Shown in pieces: positions 35,830 through 47,774 of a stretch of 64,000 bases of DNA. Position 1 is the first letter of the stretch, and each line of letters begins with the position of its first letter. The stretch comes from Populus alba (lineage: Eukaryota > Streptophyta > Magnoliopsida > Malpighiales > Salicaceae), in contig NC_133297.1 of assembly GCF_005239225.2 (NCBI RefSeq), positions 22,357,882-22,421,881 on the forward strand, in the 5' to 3' direction. Made by a program: the position numbers and the translations under genes. Under the pieces are notes generated by a model. That model saw only the letters and a list, made by a program, of their open reading frames with translations. It was not told the origin of the DNA and ran no database searches.

Positions 35830-38195
35830 ACAACAATGTAAGCTTAAACGGTATCGTATTCAGAATAGCTAACAGCTAGGCTGCCCCTCGCCAATATTGA
35901 GAGTCGGGCTCCTAAATCATTAAGAGAATTTATTAAACTCATTTAAGTGCCATTTATTGAATGTGAAGATGTATTCTTAAAATTAAATTATTTTACCTGT
36001 TTTACGTTACAGGTAAAGATTAATTTTTAAAAAAAAAATAAAAAAATATTAATTATTACTAATATATTTTTTTAAAGAAAAAAAAATTCAAACCATATAA
36101 AAATTGATTTGATATAATTTGTTTAGCTTGGAAATATCAAATAGAACCTGGATAACCATAAAAAAAACCATAATATAATTAAAAAACATTTTAAACTAAA
36201 TTTTTTTTAAAAGAATATAAAACAATAACATATTGAATTGGTTGGGTTAACCAAAATTAACATGTAAAATTCATGACTCAAGTAATGAAATCACGATAAT
36301 TTTATAAAAAAACAAATAAAATATATATTTGAAGCTCTTAATCAACTTGATGTTGAAGAACGAAGTTAAAAAAAAAAATTAATTAAAAAAATAACAAAAA
36401 AATAAGTCAATCCAGGTTAATCTGTCAAATTATGACACACAATTCTCAATTAATCCAAAATTGAATGATGAATTGAAAAAAAAAATCAATTCATAAAGAA
36501 AAAAAAAATTTGAATCAACTCAGTTTAACCTGTCAAAAACCCTTGACTTGGATCATAGACTAAGATAACCTCATAGAAAAAAAAATTAAAAATTTAATTC
36601 TCAATCAGCTAAATGATAAATAATGAAAATGGAAAAACAAACAATTACATAAAAGAAAAAAAAATTCAAGTCAACTAGGTTAACCTTTAAAAGTCGTTAC
36701 TCGGGTCATAAGCTTAAAATAACCCCATAAAAAACAACTAAAATAAATTATGAAACTTCATTATCAATAAATTTAATATTAAAAGATAAAATTAAAAAAA
36801 AAATGTTTCATAGTGACTTTTGTTAGGAGAAATTTCCCCTTAATTAGTTTATGTTAATAATATCTTAAAAAATAACTTATTTCTTTAAGAATTTATCATT
36901 TAATAAAAACAAAGTTAAGTTATCATGATTAAATTATATCAAAAAAATTATTATATAGACATTATGGACAATAATCTAAGCTCATGAATAAGACCAGTTA
37001 GAATTTTGACACAATTATTAAATTTGTTGAGATTATTTGTGATGGATGCATTACTAATCACTTTATTTCATAATTATAGCTTTATTATCAAATATAAAAA
37101 ATTTACATTCCAAATGTGATTGACTAAATATATAATTTGTACAAATCTAATTATTTGTGATAGTTTTTATTAATTCAGTCCATGATGTGGACTAACTCGT
37201 ATAACAATATTTTTAATAATTTTCATAGTTTTATAAATTATATATTTAATCTTGTTATTTTTTTTAACAAAAATCAGTTACAACTTAATTATTTTCATCA
37301 ATTTCATTTCCTTTTAAATTTTTTAATCTTTAACTAAATATAGAAATAAAGTACATAATATAGGGAGATTAATGAGAAAAAAAGTATTTTTTATAAGTTA
37401 AGAGGCATGACACCATAATGATTTATTAATTTAGGGGGAAGCTCATCAATCTATGATTTGGATTAAATTGTATTGAAAAATTACACTTTATAATTTATAT
37501 TTTGGATCACATGTAACGTTTTATATCTTATATCTCTTTTATCTAAGAATAAAAAAATAATATTTACTATTTTACATGTTTGCCATTACTTTTCATTTAA
37601 TATCTACAATTCCCCTAAACATATTAAATAACAAAAATGTCATTAAGTTTAATGTTGGGGCTTTTTTTTTCTTAAAAAAAATATAGTTGTTACTCCTACC
37701 TTTATTGATTACAACAATACCACTACAAACAATTATTTAAGAATAAAAACATCATTTTGTTCTCAAAACAAACCTAAAAATTTCATAAACATGACAACAT
37801 CATTTTCTTTCTCAAATAACCTCCAAAAGTTTCCAAATTCTTAGCAAATTTTAAAAAAGAATAAGAACACCATATTGTTCTTTAATCTTCACCCAATTTT
37901 CACCTAACAACATTGATAATCACAACCCGACATACATTGCCTCAATCTCCGTCAAATTTGACAAATAAAACACTACATCATCAACCTCCCATCATCTACA
38001 TCAAATGCTAGTAGCTTAGAAAGTTGTAATAGTTTGGATGGACTCATGTTCAAAAGTAGGTGCAAGAAATGTTGAAAAAAAAGCAACTATTAGGATATCG
38101 AAAATAGAAAACTAGTAAGAGCAAGTTATTTTATAGATGTGATGATATGTCATGCGACAATAATTTATTGCTTGGTGTAAACATATAAATGAAAT
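35830..38195. other. Very AT-rich spacer
   Basis: No gene is seen. It contains about four irregular repeats (about 36234-36760) of a block like AGTCAACTAGGTTAACCT...CTCGGGTCATAAGCTTAAAA then ATAACCCCATAAAAAA, alternating with A-rich segments. The remainder is A/T runs. Confidence 0.5.
36234..36760. repeat. Irregular repeat block (GGTTAACCTGTC...ATAACCTCATAAAAAA)
   Basis: Related blocks begin near 36234, 36403, 36512 and 36668. Each combines a GTCAA..GGTTAA segment with a later CTCAATCAG/AATTGAATGATGAA-like segment. Spacing is uneven (about 110-170 bp). Confidence 0.6.
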
Positions 38196-38199
38196 TGAA

Positions 38200-38418
38200 A
38201 TGATTGTAATAGGTGGAGGAGGTTCTCATGATGTCGATCGAATACTAGATGAATTGAAGAAAATAAAAGATGAGCTACGTAGGGTTTGGATCAAGAATCA
38301 CAACATGGAAACTAACTTTGTTTGTGTGAAATTGTTGTTAGTAACTAATTTAGTGTGTGTGATATTAATATTTGTATTATTATGTTGTTCATGTCAAACA
38401 AATGAAATAAAAACATAA
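38200..38418 (+). CDS. Small hypothetical protein, possible C-terminal membrane segment
   Basis: A 72-codon frame starts with ATG at 38200. The first half is charged and could form a short coiled coil (DRILDELKKIKDELRRVWIK). The second half has a hydrophobic stretch (LLLVTNLVCVILIFVLLCC) long enough to cross a membrane. No family is recognised and no promoter or conservation evidence exists. It lies 300 bp from a MULE fragment and could belong to that element or be chance. Confidence 0.2.
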   Translation: MIVIGGGGSHDVDRILDELKKIKDELRRVWIKNHNMETNFVCVKLLLVTNLVCVILIFVLLCCSCQTNEIKT

Positions 38419-38749
38419 GACAACTTTGATCCACAACTACATAACATATATAGTGCAAAACAATTCAAACATTAGTTGTCTTATCAAAAGCATCAACATT
38501 AATTTTTTTTAACCAAAAGCATGAACATTCAAACATATTAAAAAAATCATAAATTTTTTAACATTCATAGCAGCGACAACACTAAAAATCACCAATTGTT
38601 TTTCATATATTTCAATTAATGAACCTACTTTTCGGGTAAAGTGTTAAGAAGATATAGATATACTTATGAGCATTTGAAAGATCACATAGATTATTCAAAT
38701 TAGATATTCATTTAAAACTAAAAAAATATTATGGTGCCGCAATAGAATC

Positions 38750-39480
38750 ACGTGTAGAGGGTTATGATGAGGATGTACTAACATCACCTCTAATAACTTT
38801 GCCATTTTGCCACTATTTGAGTCTCTTATAGCACCATTACTAAATTTCCTCTCAATTATACCAACTATTAAGCCTCTTATAGCATTAATATTGGATCCCC
38901 TCTTAGATCTCCCAACTCTACCACAAACTTTACTTGAAATCTGTTAAGCATTGTCCCTTTGGCAAGTTCTAGAATTATGGTCATATTGCTTGCAATTATT
39001 GTATCTAAGTGTTGAAGCTCTTTTCCTTACCATACCAAGCTGATCATCTCCATCTTTCCTTAGTCTACCAACACACCTTTTCAAGTTGGGAGGGGGGGCG
39101 AAGGGGGAGTAATAACATCTCTTTCATTCGGATCGAGATCAACTTCAAATAAGGGTACACAACAATACAATACGCTTTTCTCAAGGTTTCAATACTATAG
39201 TATGCACGACAAACATCTTTAAATTCAATTCTCTTGTGATGTATACAAGGCACCATATGCTTGCATCCTCTTTCTAGACCAGCAATGACTCTTGCACCTT
39301 TAACCTCTAGTCAATATTGATAACACCAACTAAAGTTGCACCTTTTTTCCTTCTAAACCAGCATTATAAGCAGCAACGAACTCCACCAACATCTCCACCA
39401 TCTTTGTGAAAGGCTAGTAACGATAGTTGTCACCTTACCAAGTCATGTAAGCTTTCTTCTCCCATCTTAATTTTAATTAC
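38750..39480 (-). pseudogene. MULE (Mutator-like) transposase C-terminal fragment
   Basis: On minus, frames in succession show a degraded C-terminal region. IPC/VPCIHHKRIEFKDVCRAY and YYSIETLRKAYCIVVYP (39256-39150) match the SWIM zinc-finger end of MuDR-type transposases. Further on, a CKQYGHNSRTC-like zinc knuckle is readable near 38970 in a shifted frame. The catalytic DDE part is absent and frames are broken. Terminal inverted repeats could not be found by eye. Confidence 0.65.
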
Positions 39481-39519
39481 TCCCTTTTATACAAGTATGT
39501 ATAACATGAATTATAATTC

Positions 39520-40489
39520 ATGTTTTGCAAGTTTTGTGCGCTGGATCAGACCTAGCCCATATGATTAGGTTAAGTCCAACTTTTTTTTTTTTAAATGAAA
39601 TAACTTTTGGGTTGTCTATTAGCCCATCTAAACGAAGCTGAGTTTGGACCTCAGGCTTAATAAGCCCAGCCTTTAGGCTAAGAGTATTTTGTAAATTACA
39701 CATTTATGTCTTTCCTTGAGTTTTTAGCTTATCCTTATTTTAATGCTTAGCAAAACAAAGTCTTAAAAAATTAAAATTAAAATTTTAAAAATTTCAAAGA
39801 CTATTTTGAAATTATTTTTAGGTCCTTGTAAATTACATTATAAAAAATACAAACCTAGTATTAAAAATAACTAATTTTTTATCTTAATTTTCAAACAAAA
39901 AAATATAATAAAAAAATCCTTATTTTAGAGAATACAAAAATATGTTTTTTATTCAATAATTTCATTTAATATTGGATTGTAGATTTACACTGTAAAATAT
40001 GAAACCAATATTGAAAATAATCGATTTTCTCCAAAAATTTGAAAAACAATCCAAAAAAACTCAAAAGATTTCCTCATGTAAAAAAAAAAATACAAATATA
40101 TATATATTTTTTTCTTGCATATGATCAAATTCTAAGGGGTTTTTTTTATGCATATTTTCTAAAACATAAAAACAAATAAAAAATATATTTTTATCATGTT
40201 TTAAAAAATATAAAATAGGTATCATAACCAGTTTATGATTATCCATTAAGATTTGACTAAATACCAAAAAATCCTATAATAATTATTTTGTTATTTGGAG
40301 TGTTAGGATTTATCTGTAGAATTTAATGTTTATAGGTATAAAATTACATCGTAAAATATATCCTTTTATGCTAAAGATACAAAATAAGAGATAAATGCGA
40401 TGCTAAAATTAGGGCATTAGAATAGTTAGAATTTAACCTTATAAGATAGAGATTTTATCACAAAAAAGAGATATGTCATAAGCCTTAGA
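39520..40489 (+). repeat. Truncated family-A LTR (plus)
   Basis: In order it shows segments of the A LTR: a GGCTTAATAAGCCCAGCC-like stretch, ATACAAACCTAGTATTAAAA then ATAACTAATTTTT (compare 4378-4400), and AATAGTTAGAATTTAACCTT then ATAAGATAGAGATTTTATC (compare 4720-4755). The start is lost. On the right it stops abruptly at 40489 against the solo LTR that follows. Similarity is low, so it is an old copy. Confidence 0.6.
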
Positions 40490-42114
40490 TGTAACATCCC
40501 CCATTTCGGGATAAACGACAATCTCATATTAATCGAAATAAAACACTTAATAAAATTTTTTTTTATATATATATGTGTTTCATGATACCGGAAGGTCCGA
40601 GGTTATTGACATGAATTTATTTACACTTCTAATAGTTCGCATCTCCTAACTAAATTCCTGACCCAATCATCAATGGGTTTTCAATTTCCACACTTATACC
40701 CACTTTTATCAACCACAATATTTACGATATGCATATATAACAAGATATCATTATGGATGAATAAAAATAAATAAGTATAATTACATCAGCATAAGCATGA
40801 TTACATGAACTACATGGTTACATTCATTCAGTCTAGTTTAAACATTAATTATACAAATTAAGTTATACAAACATTTTTCATATTTACAAACTACAAGGGG
40901 TATACTCCCTAGAAACTAGATTACAAGAAAGGAGCATAAAACTAGAACCTACTCTTGTCGTGCATGTGATGATCCTGAAACAAAATACATATTATTGAAA
41001 GGTGAATATTACAATAAATATGACAACATGAACACCTAACAATTTAACAAAGTAGCATATATTCATAGTTCATTTGCCTCTCCCTTCTAGTTTATCAATC
41101 TTTTGGTCATGTCATATGCCTCTAGAGGTTTAACACAATCACCATTTTACACATATTATTATTTCATTTCACTTTCACATAAGTTCTTCAATCTTATATG
41201 CAAAAGTTAAGATATTAACTTAGACAATTCTGCTTTAGTTCAAGTATGTTCTTAGAAGTTCAATAAGATCATAATTTATGGATTTCATTATTTCATTCCA
41301 CATTCCATCCATCTTTTCAATTTGGCAGGCCCCTCTCTTAGGTTTACACACTCATAATCATTCTTTTTTTTTTTTTTTTTTTTTATAAAAGTCTACACTT
41401 GTGTTCTTCCCTTCTTTATTCTACTTAGATCTTCTCATTTAATCATTTATGAGAGTATAAGTGCAAGAACCCTAAGCCTTTTACTCTGGGGTTTCTTCCT
41501 CTCTTGATCCCGAAATCATGAGGTAACAACTAGCCAAAAAAATGATACTTTTCTTACCTCATGTTTTTAACAACTCTAGGGAAGGTTTGATGATTTTGTT
41601 CTTCTCTTCCTCTTAGTTTTCTTCTCTTCTTCTCTTATTGCACCAGCCGACCCTCTATGCTCCCTCTTCTTTCATGGTTTCAGTCATCTTCTTTTTCTCT
41701 AACTCTCCCTTCACTCAAACACTTAAGGAAGACAAAATGAAGTTATGTTTAGGTAGGTTTTTCTTTAAGAGAGAGAAGGGTTATTGCAGCTGGGTTTAGG
41801 TAGGTTTTTCTTTAAGAGAGAGAGGGGTTGTTGTAGCAAGGGCTACAACTAGTTTTGAGGTAAAGGAAAAGTTATCTTGTTTTCCTCTCCTGAATTTATA
41901 CCCCTATCAGATGAAATAGGGGTGTTTGGGTGCTGGTCATGGTTGTTCTTATCCCTTTTTTGGGTTATCTTAGGGCTGTTACTTCCCCTATAATTCTCAC
42001 CAAGGATAGGCTGAATTTCCCCTTCCAATTTCCAGCTAGAGCAGGCCGATTGGTTTCCTTTAATTCTTTACTAGCATAGGCCGGCCTAATACTATCTTTT
42101 TATTGGGTCTTACA
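40490..42114 (-). mobile_element. 1.6-kb solo LTR (chromovirus-like), minus orientation
   Basis: Plus-strand ends are TGTAACATCCCCC and GGGTCTTACA. Its minus strand aligns closely with the start of the LTR at 59046: both read TGTAA(G/A)ACC, then AAAAAGATAGTATTAGG, then GATAACCCAA, ACACCCCTATTTCAT and a TATA box. The TATA box at 41894-41900 (minus) confirms orientation. No primer site or polypurine tract adjoins it. No target duplication is visible (flanks CTTAGA and ATATGG), so the original ends may have been lost or mutated. Confidence 0.75.
41894..41900 (-). promoter_or_regulatory. TATA box of the minus-strand solo LTR
   Basis: Reverse complement GGGGTATAAATTCAGGAGAG corresponds in position to GGCTATAAATGCAGGAGAG in the related LTR at 59257. 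Confidence 0.6.
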
Positions 42115-42732
42115 ATATGGTAATGTTATAAACAAAGTATGTTAAGCAATGATGGTGATATGTAGATATCATATTAATACATATGGTTACTTCAAGAATT
42201 ATACCGAAGAAAATCAGCAACTAAAGAAATGAAATATTAATTATTGATTAGGGAATAAAAAATTAAGACAATTAGTTGCTACGTAGTGACTTATATAGTC
42301 AGCAACCTTAGATTTGAATGTATTACGTAATTTATCGTAAAGGTAGCGTTGAAAGAGACAAATATGAACTTAAGTGCCATAACAACTAGTGTGTAATTCA
42401 ATATGTGTATGATGTCATTGATGTTAAAATAATTCTGGATAAGCATATTGTTTTATTTTCTTTATGGAAACCACGTACATGTATTTTATGGCTAGTTGTT
42501 AAATTTGTAATGTTATTTTAGTTGCAATGATGAGCATAGGTATTGTCATATGATTAAGGTAGTATTGAAGTTGAGTTGAATGTTTTGAGCAATGATGAAC
42601 AAGATAAGACTATCTTGAGACAGATGTTAAGGGATTCCATGTAAACCACCCCTTGATAGAATATACATAGATAGTAATAAACCTAATATGTTAAATGAAT
42701 AGAAGAAAATTTATTACGTGGAGAAGATGATG
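42115..42732. other. AT-rich spacer
   Basis: No protein or structured repeat was recognised. The final bases (GTGGAGAAGATGA) are purine-rich and could be a decayed polypurine tract for the LTR-like segment that follows. Confidence 0.35.
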
Positions 42733-45042
42733 TGTAAACCCTCGAAGTAAATATTTGGATATCAATGTAAACGTACAAGGATAGTGAATTAAATATTATT
42801 TTGAGTATGTAAAATTTATCTTTACCTTAGAGGAATGATATTGGGTTGAGAAATTTGAAAGGAAAATTTTTTGTACTAATTTTAAAAAATAAAAACTTGA
42901 AAAAAACATGAAAAATAAAAAAAGACTAAAATGATAATAAAAACCATATGAAAGAACAAAAAAAATGAAAGAAATATGGTACAATGTAATTTAATGAAAT
43001 TCAAATTCGTTTAGCTTTATTTGAGTATGAGCAAATGTTGAAAACCAGGAGAAATTTACCCAAAAAAATAAAAGGTATTAAGGAGGGATGCAATGGGAGT
43101 TTTTTAAATTATTAGGTAGAAATACATGGTCTATGGTTGACTAATTCAAGAGGGAAAGAATTGAAGAGAGAAGCTTGAGAGAGTTTAGAAAAACTAGGAA
43201 AAATAAGAAAATTAAAGGCAAACCTTGTTAACTTGTGAGAGATAAACCTCCTAAACACTAAATTGAGAGAACTCAAGTGTGGGGAAGTGAGAAGAAGTAG
43301 ATTTGAGAGAGAGAGGGTCATGCCAAGCAAAAAAAGGAAAATAGAAAGAAAGAGGGGTGGATAAAAGCTTGCTCTTCTTACTAATTCTTATTGATTATTG
43401 AGATTTAGTGAGAATTTCTTTTACTAAGACTAATGGTGTATTTGATGAGTTATAACTGTGATAGAATTATGAGAAATTAACCTTAGTTATGTGTTTTGAT
43501 GTTGTTATGGTGGAATGGTGTTGTTTATTATGAGTAGTCATTTAATCATGGTTTGATTGAGAGAGTTTTTGTCTATAGAGTATAGAGTTGATTAGTTTAA
43601 TTTGTGTAGAATTCATGTTTAATGGTATTATAAAAGATATTGAAAGGAAATGGGTGTTTTGAATGATGAAGAGATACATTAAAACATTTAATTGCTTGCT
43701 AAAAACATGATAGATTTATAACCAAACTTCCAACTATAATTTGACTTGAAAAATATAAAATTTGATATACCTTTCTTCATGAAAGTTATAAGTATGCATG
43801 TTAACTTTCCAATCCAATTAGTTTTACCTCATTTGGAGCTATGAAACACCAAATATAGAAAAAACACTGACAAAAGGTCTAACTTAGAACCTATTGGATA
43901 GCCCCACATGAAAAAAAAAAAAACTGACAAAAGGTCTAACTTAGAACCTATTGGATAGCCCCACATGTTACTGTCATGAGTACTTTTCAATATCTAAATG
44001 GCATAAGTGGGTTCATCACCCTGATAAAAGTTGTGTCCTTATATTCTATCTTTGTAACAAAATAAATCGCGCTTAAAACCAAGCTCTACAACTCTAGTTA
44101 TAATTGAAACACTGAACATTGTTCTGAAAGGTTTAGGCTGAATGACAGAAATAATTAATTGTCAATCTTTGTTTGGGATTTGACACTATAGAAATTATGA
44201 CAAACAAAACATTGTGTACACGTGTGAAACTTTAAGGTTTCTTCTTACTTAGCGATTTAAAATCTAGAATTGGATGAGAATTGGAATGACACTTTTGTTG
44301 TTCATGGAACTTGTCAATGATGATTGAGATGCTTCACTAGCGAGAAAATAACAAGGTGTTGCATCTAGAGGTTAGACATTAGGTAGGTCTTTTGCACCTT
44401 AGTCTTTTCAATTTTGTACATTAGTCTTGCAATTTCTTACACTTGATAAACCTTTGTAAAAGTGACAAACATATGTTAACAAGGGATTTATGGAAAACCA
44501 ATGTTTGTTGCTTTTATTATTAAAGTGAAGCCAATGATTATGTAGATTTCATATTGAATGAAAGCCAATATGTGTTGTTTTTTTTAGGAAAAAAAAATAG
44601 CCAATGTTATATTTGTTGCTTCCATTAATAAATGAGAGCCATTGTCATGTTGCTCTAATTAATGAATGAGAGCCATTGTTATGTTGCTTTCATGCTTGGA
44701 TGAAAGCCAATGTTGCCACTATCTATTTCTTTTATGGTTGAATGAAATGCAATAATATGTTGTTTCCATTATTAAAAGGAAACCAAATAGATAAAGTGTT
44801 TGTGAATATTGAATATGAATTTTAGGATGAAGATGAGGTTTGCTTGTAAAGAAATCAAAATTTTGGATTGAAAATTAAGGAAAGGATAAATGTGTGTCGA
44901 GACTTATCAAAATTTATTTAAATATTGGTGTGCACTTATGAATTTCATTGTTAAATTATTTATTATTTTATTAGTTTCATTTGTAGGATCATCACACATT
45001 GAACGATGAGTTTGATATATTAGGGGTAGATTTTGTTATATT
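42733..45042 (+). repeat. Probable chromovirus LTR, partner of 47775-50028
   Basis: It starts TGTAAACCCTCGAAGT (compare TGTAAACCTCAAGT at 47775) and is about the same length as that LTR (2.3 versus 2.25 kb). Both show a GA-rich leader-like region with AGAGAGAG and, near the end, several AAAGCCAATG or GAGAGCCATTG repeats (44520-44780 here, 49545-49640 there). The end is placed where GGGGTAGATTTTGTTATA resembles a degraded GGGATGTTACA. Similarity is low; pairing with the 3' LTR is an inference. Confidence 0.4.
43866..43967. repeat. Perfect 45-bp direct duplication separated by A12
   Basis: 43866-43910 (ACTGACAAAAGGTCTAACTT...CCCCACATG) is repeated exactly at 43923-43967 with only A12 between. 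The exactness in an otherwise eroded region points to a recent event. Confidence 0.95.
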
Positions 45043-45594
45043 AGGTATATTTTGTAATCACACTTATTATGTATAATTACTAGAATCCTTAACATTATTA
45101 TATAAATTATTTATTTTTAAAGCTCTTTAAATATAGTACCGTGCATTTACTTTTCTTGTTACATATTTTATATTCTTTTCTTTTATTTTTAAGCTTCGTT
45201 ATTCATATTTCATGAAAGAAATTTATTGTATGTCAATCTTCAGTTATGTTGATGTTGGATAAGGTATAGGAGGATTAGACTGTAATTATGGTGTTGTTTG
45301 GGCTGTGATTGAAGATGTTGATAATTTAACACCCTCCATCTATAAGGGAAATTCTGCAGAAATTATAACAAATAAAAAAAGTGACCCTAATATTGCATAT
45401 AAGTATACTATTCGAACACAACATGTGTTAAAAATTGAGATGTTACATTCCATGTGGCAGGTGGGGCAAAAACATTGAAAAAGACAACATAACCTTATAT
45501 AAGCGAAGCTCCTTTGTCCAATGGTTATTGTCATTCACCAGTTGTTACTAGAGTTACCATGATTATTGCACAAAAGAGTGGTTCACAATTAGCC
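45043..45594. other. AT-rich spacer
   Basis: No coding remnant. A small segment between TAACACCCTCC (45330) and GAGATGTTACA (about 45444) has LTR-like terminal letters but no other support. Confidence 0.3.
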
Positions 45595-46436
45595 AAAATA
45601 AGAGAACCTTGACCAAAACAATGTCGTTTTTCTTAAACCTTTAAATTAGTCTTTTAGTAATTGGGATCAAGCAATTTCAAATTTAGTCACTAGTCTTTTA
45701 ATTTAAGCTTAGAGGTTCTTAATTGAAAAAAAAAATTATTAATTTTGTGTAATTTAATCCCTGTCGAACATCAATTGAGGCCCCTCAAGTCTGGTGGCCT
45801 TTTTCAAAGTAGTATTTGGTTTTCAATTTGTTAAATTTAGCCCCTAAATTCTTCAACTTAATCATTGGAAAAGTTTGGTACAACCCCTAATGTTATGCGC
45901 CTTTAGCAGAAAGGTTCCTGGTCCTAAATTTCTTCAATTTGGCCCTTAATTGACCCATAAACTTTGACTTTTTTGCAATTTCACCCTTGATTTCATTCAA
46001 TTAAGCTTTGTAAAATTAATTAATTCTTTTAATTTTAGCTTAAATTAATTTTTAAAATTAATCAAATCTTGAATTAGGCCTATGATTAAATTAAGTCAGC
46101 TTATTAAAAATCTAATTAAGTCCTCATACTTAATTTCAATGCAAATTCATCTAATTTCATTTAAGTTAGCATTGAATTTACTTTGTCTTTCATCATTAGG
46201 TCCTTTAATGGTACAATTGAGTTTTCAATATTGTTAAAGATCCAGTTTGGTCCTTTAATTTCTTATTTGTGCATTTTAATTGCCCATCTCCATCCTGTTC
46301 TTGCCAAACCAAGTCGCTTGTCCTCCTATATTTTTTTTATTTTTTAATCTTCTTTATTTTATATATTATTATTTTTGTATTATTATTTTATAAAATAAAA
46401 GGATAATTTTAGGAACCGAAAAATTGGGTTATAATA
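45595..46436 (-). repeat. Truncated family-A LTR (minus)
   Basis: The stretch AAAACAATGTCGTTTTT (45617), the runs of AATTTGGCCC/TCAATTTGGTCC-like segments and the end ACCGAAAAATTGGGTTATAA (46415-46434) match, in reverse, the first 800 bp of the A LTR (2547-3330) and parallel 19300-19959. The piece ends near the ACGACGCCGTTT position, so its 3' two-thirds are missing. No target duplication was found. Confidence 0.65.
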
Positions 46437-46489
46437 ATAACAATGGGGAAGATGATTTATTTGCCTAATAATAAGGCTTTAAATGATAA

Positions 46490-47745
46490 GTTCTTAAAGA
46501 GGCCGAATTTAGGCTTGCAATTCATCTTAGAAGCATAAAAAATAATATGGAGATTAGAAAAACTACTATTGGTGGTCTAAGATAAAGAGAGAGATAGTTG
46601 AATTTGTTGTTAAATGCATTGTATGCCACCAAGTGAAGGTGGATCACCATAGAGAGACCTGTAGGCCAATTACAACCTCTTTTGATTTCAAAATGGAAAT
46701 GGCAAGATATTAAGATAGACTTTATGTTTGAATTGCTTAAAGGTTGAAAAGGAAATAATGCAATTTGGGTAATTATGGATCAATTGACTAAATTTGTCAA
46801 TATTTTTACCAATGAGAATGACAAATCAAGTGGAATAAACTGGCTAATTTGTATATGATATAAAGTGATGAGATGGCATGGTGTTCCAATTTTAACAGTT
46901 TCCCGACATGGATCCACAATTTATTTTAAGGTTGTGGTCGAGTATATAAACATGTCATGAGAACAGAATTGAAATTAAGTACAACCTTCCACAACAAATA
47001 GATGGTCAATCAGAAAGGATAATCCAAATAGTAGAAGATCTTATTGAAGGTCTTGTATTTAAAGTTTGGAGGACATTGGAAGGATCATCTTTCCTTGGTG
47101 GAATTTACGTATAATAATAGTTATCAGATAACTATTGGTATGGCTCCCTATTAAGCCTTATATGAAAGAAAATATCTTACTCTGGTATACTGGGATGAAG
47201 TTGGTGAAAGAAAAAATTTGGGACCAAAAATCAATGCAAATGACCATTAATAAAGTCAAGGTGATTAAAGAAAGGATGAAAGAAGCCCAAGAAACATTGA
47301 AGAAGTTACACAAATAAATCAAGGAGAACCATTGGAGTTTCAAGTGGGAGACCAAGTGTTTTATAAGGTCATACTTGGAGAAACATTATATTATTTTTGA
47401 AACGAAGGTAAATTAGGCACTACCACCCCTATTTAGTTTAAAATACAAAATGTATTCTAATATATCAATACTTTGAAATGCTAAGATAGATCCCCCACAA
47501 GTTTTGCCACAAATAACAAAGGAAATTCATGAAGATTTAACCTTAGAATAAAACCTGTGAGGATTTTAGATCAAAAGGAAAAGGAATTAGGAAATAAGAA
47601 GGTTCCTTTGATAAGAGTGGTTCCTTTGATAAGAGTGTTTATGGAGAAATTCTCAAATAGAAAAGGAGACATGAGAAATGGGAATCCAAAATGAAAAGAA
47701 ATATCCGAGACTTGTTTCTAAACATATGTATGAATTTAAATTTTA
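46490..47745 (+). pseudogene. Chromovirus (Ty3/gypsy) integrase and chromodomain remnant
   Basis: The frame near 46590-46830 shows REIVEFVVKCMVCHQVKVDHH (zinc-binding HHCC end of integrase, allowing a frame change), KWKWQDIKIDFMF (start of the catalytic core; IDF carries the first Asp), AIWVIMDQLTKFVNIF, and further on DGQSERIIQIVEDL. Downstream, remnants of the C-terminal chromodomain are visible in two frames around 47560-47720 (VRILDQKEKELGNKK, WESKMKRNIRDLF). Such chromodomain integrases direct insertion to heterochromatin. Upstream reverse transcriptase and gag are gone; frames contain many stops. The 3' LTR follows directly. Confidence 0.85.
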
Positions 47746-47759
47746 GGGATGAAATTTTT

Positions 47760-47774
47760 ATATAAGGGAGAGAG
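47760..47774 (+). promoter_or_regulatory. Polypurine tract of the chromovirus remnant
   Basis: ATAAGGGAGAGAG directly precedes the LTR start TGTAAACC at 47775. Confidence 0.7.

Noticed and set aside
45330..45448. Short TA...TTACA-bounded segment as a mini-LTR or TRIM element
   Set aside because: No target duplication, promoter or partner copy could be found.
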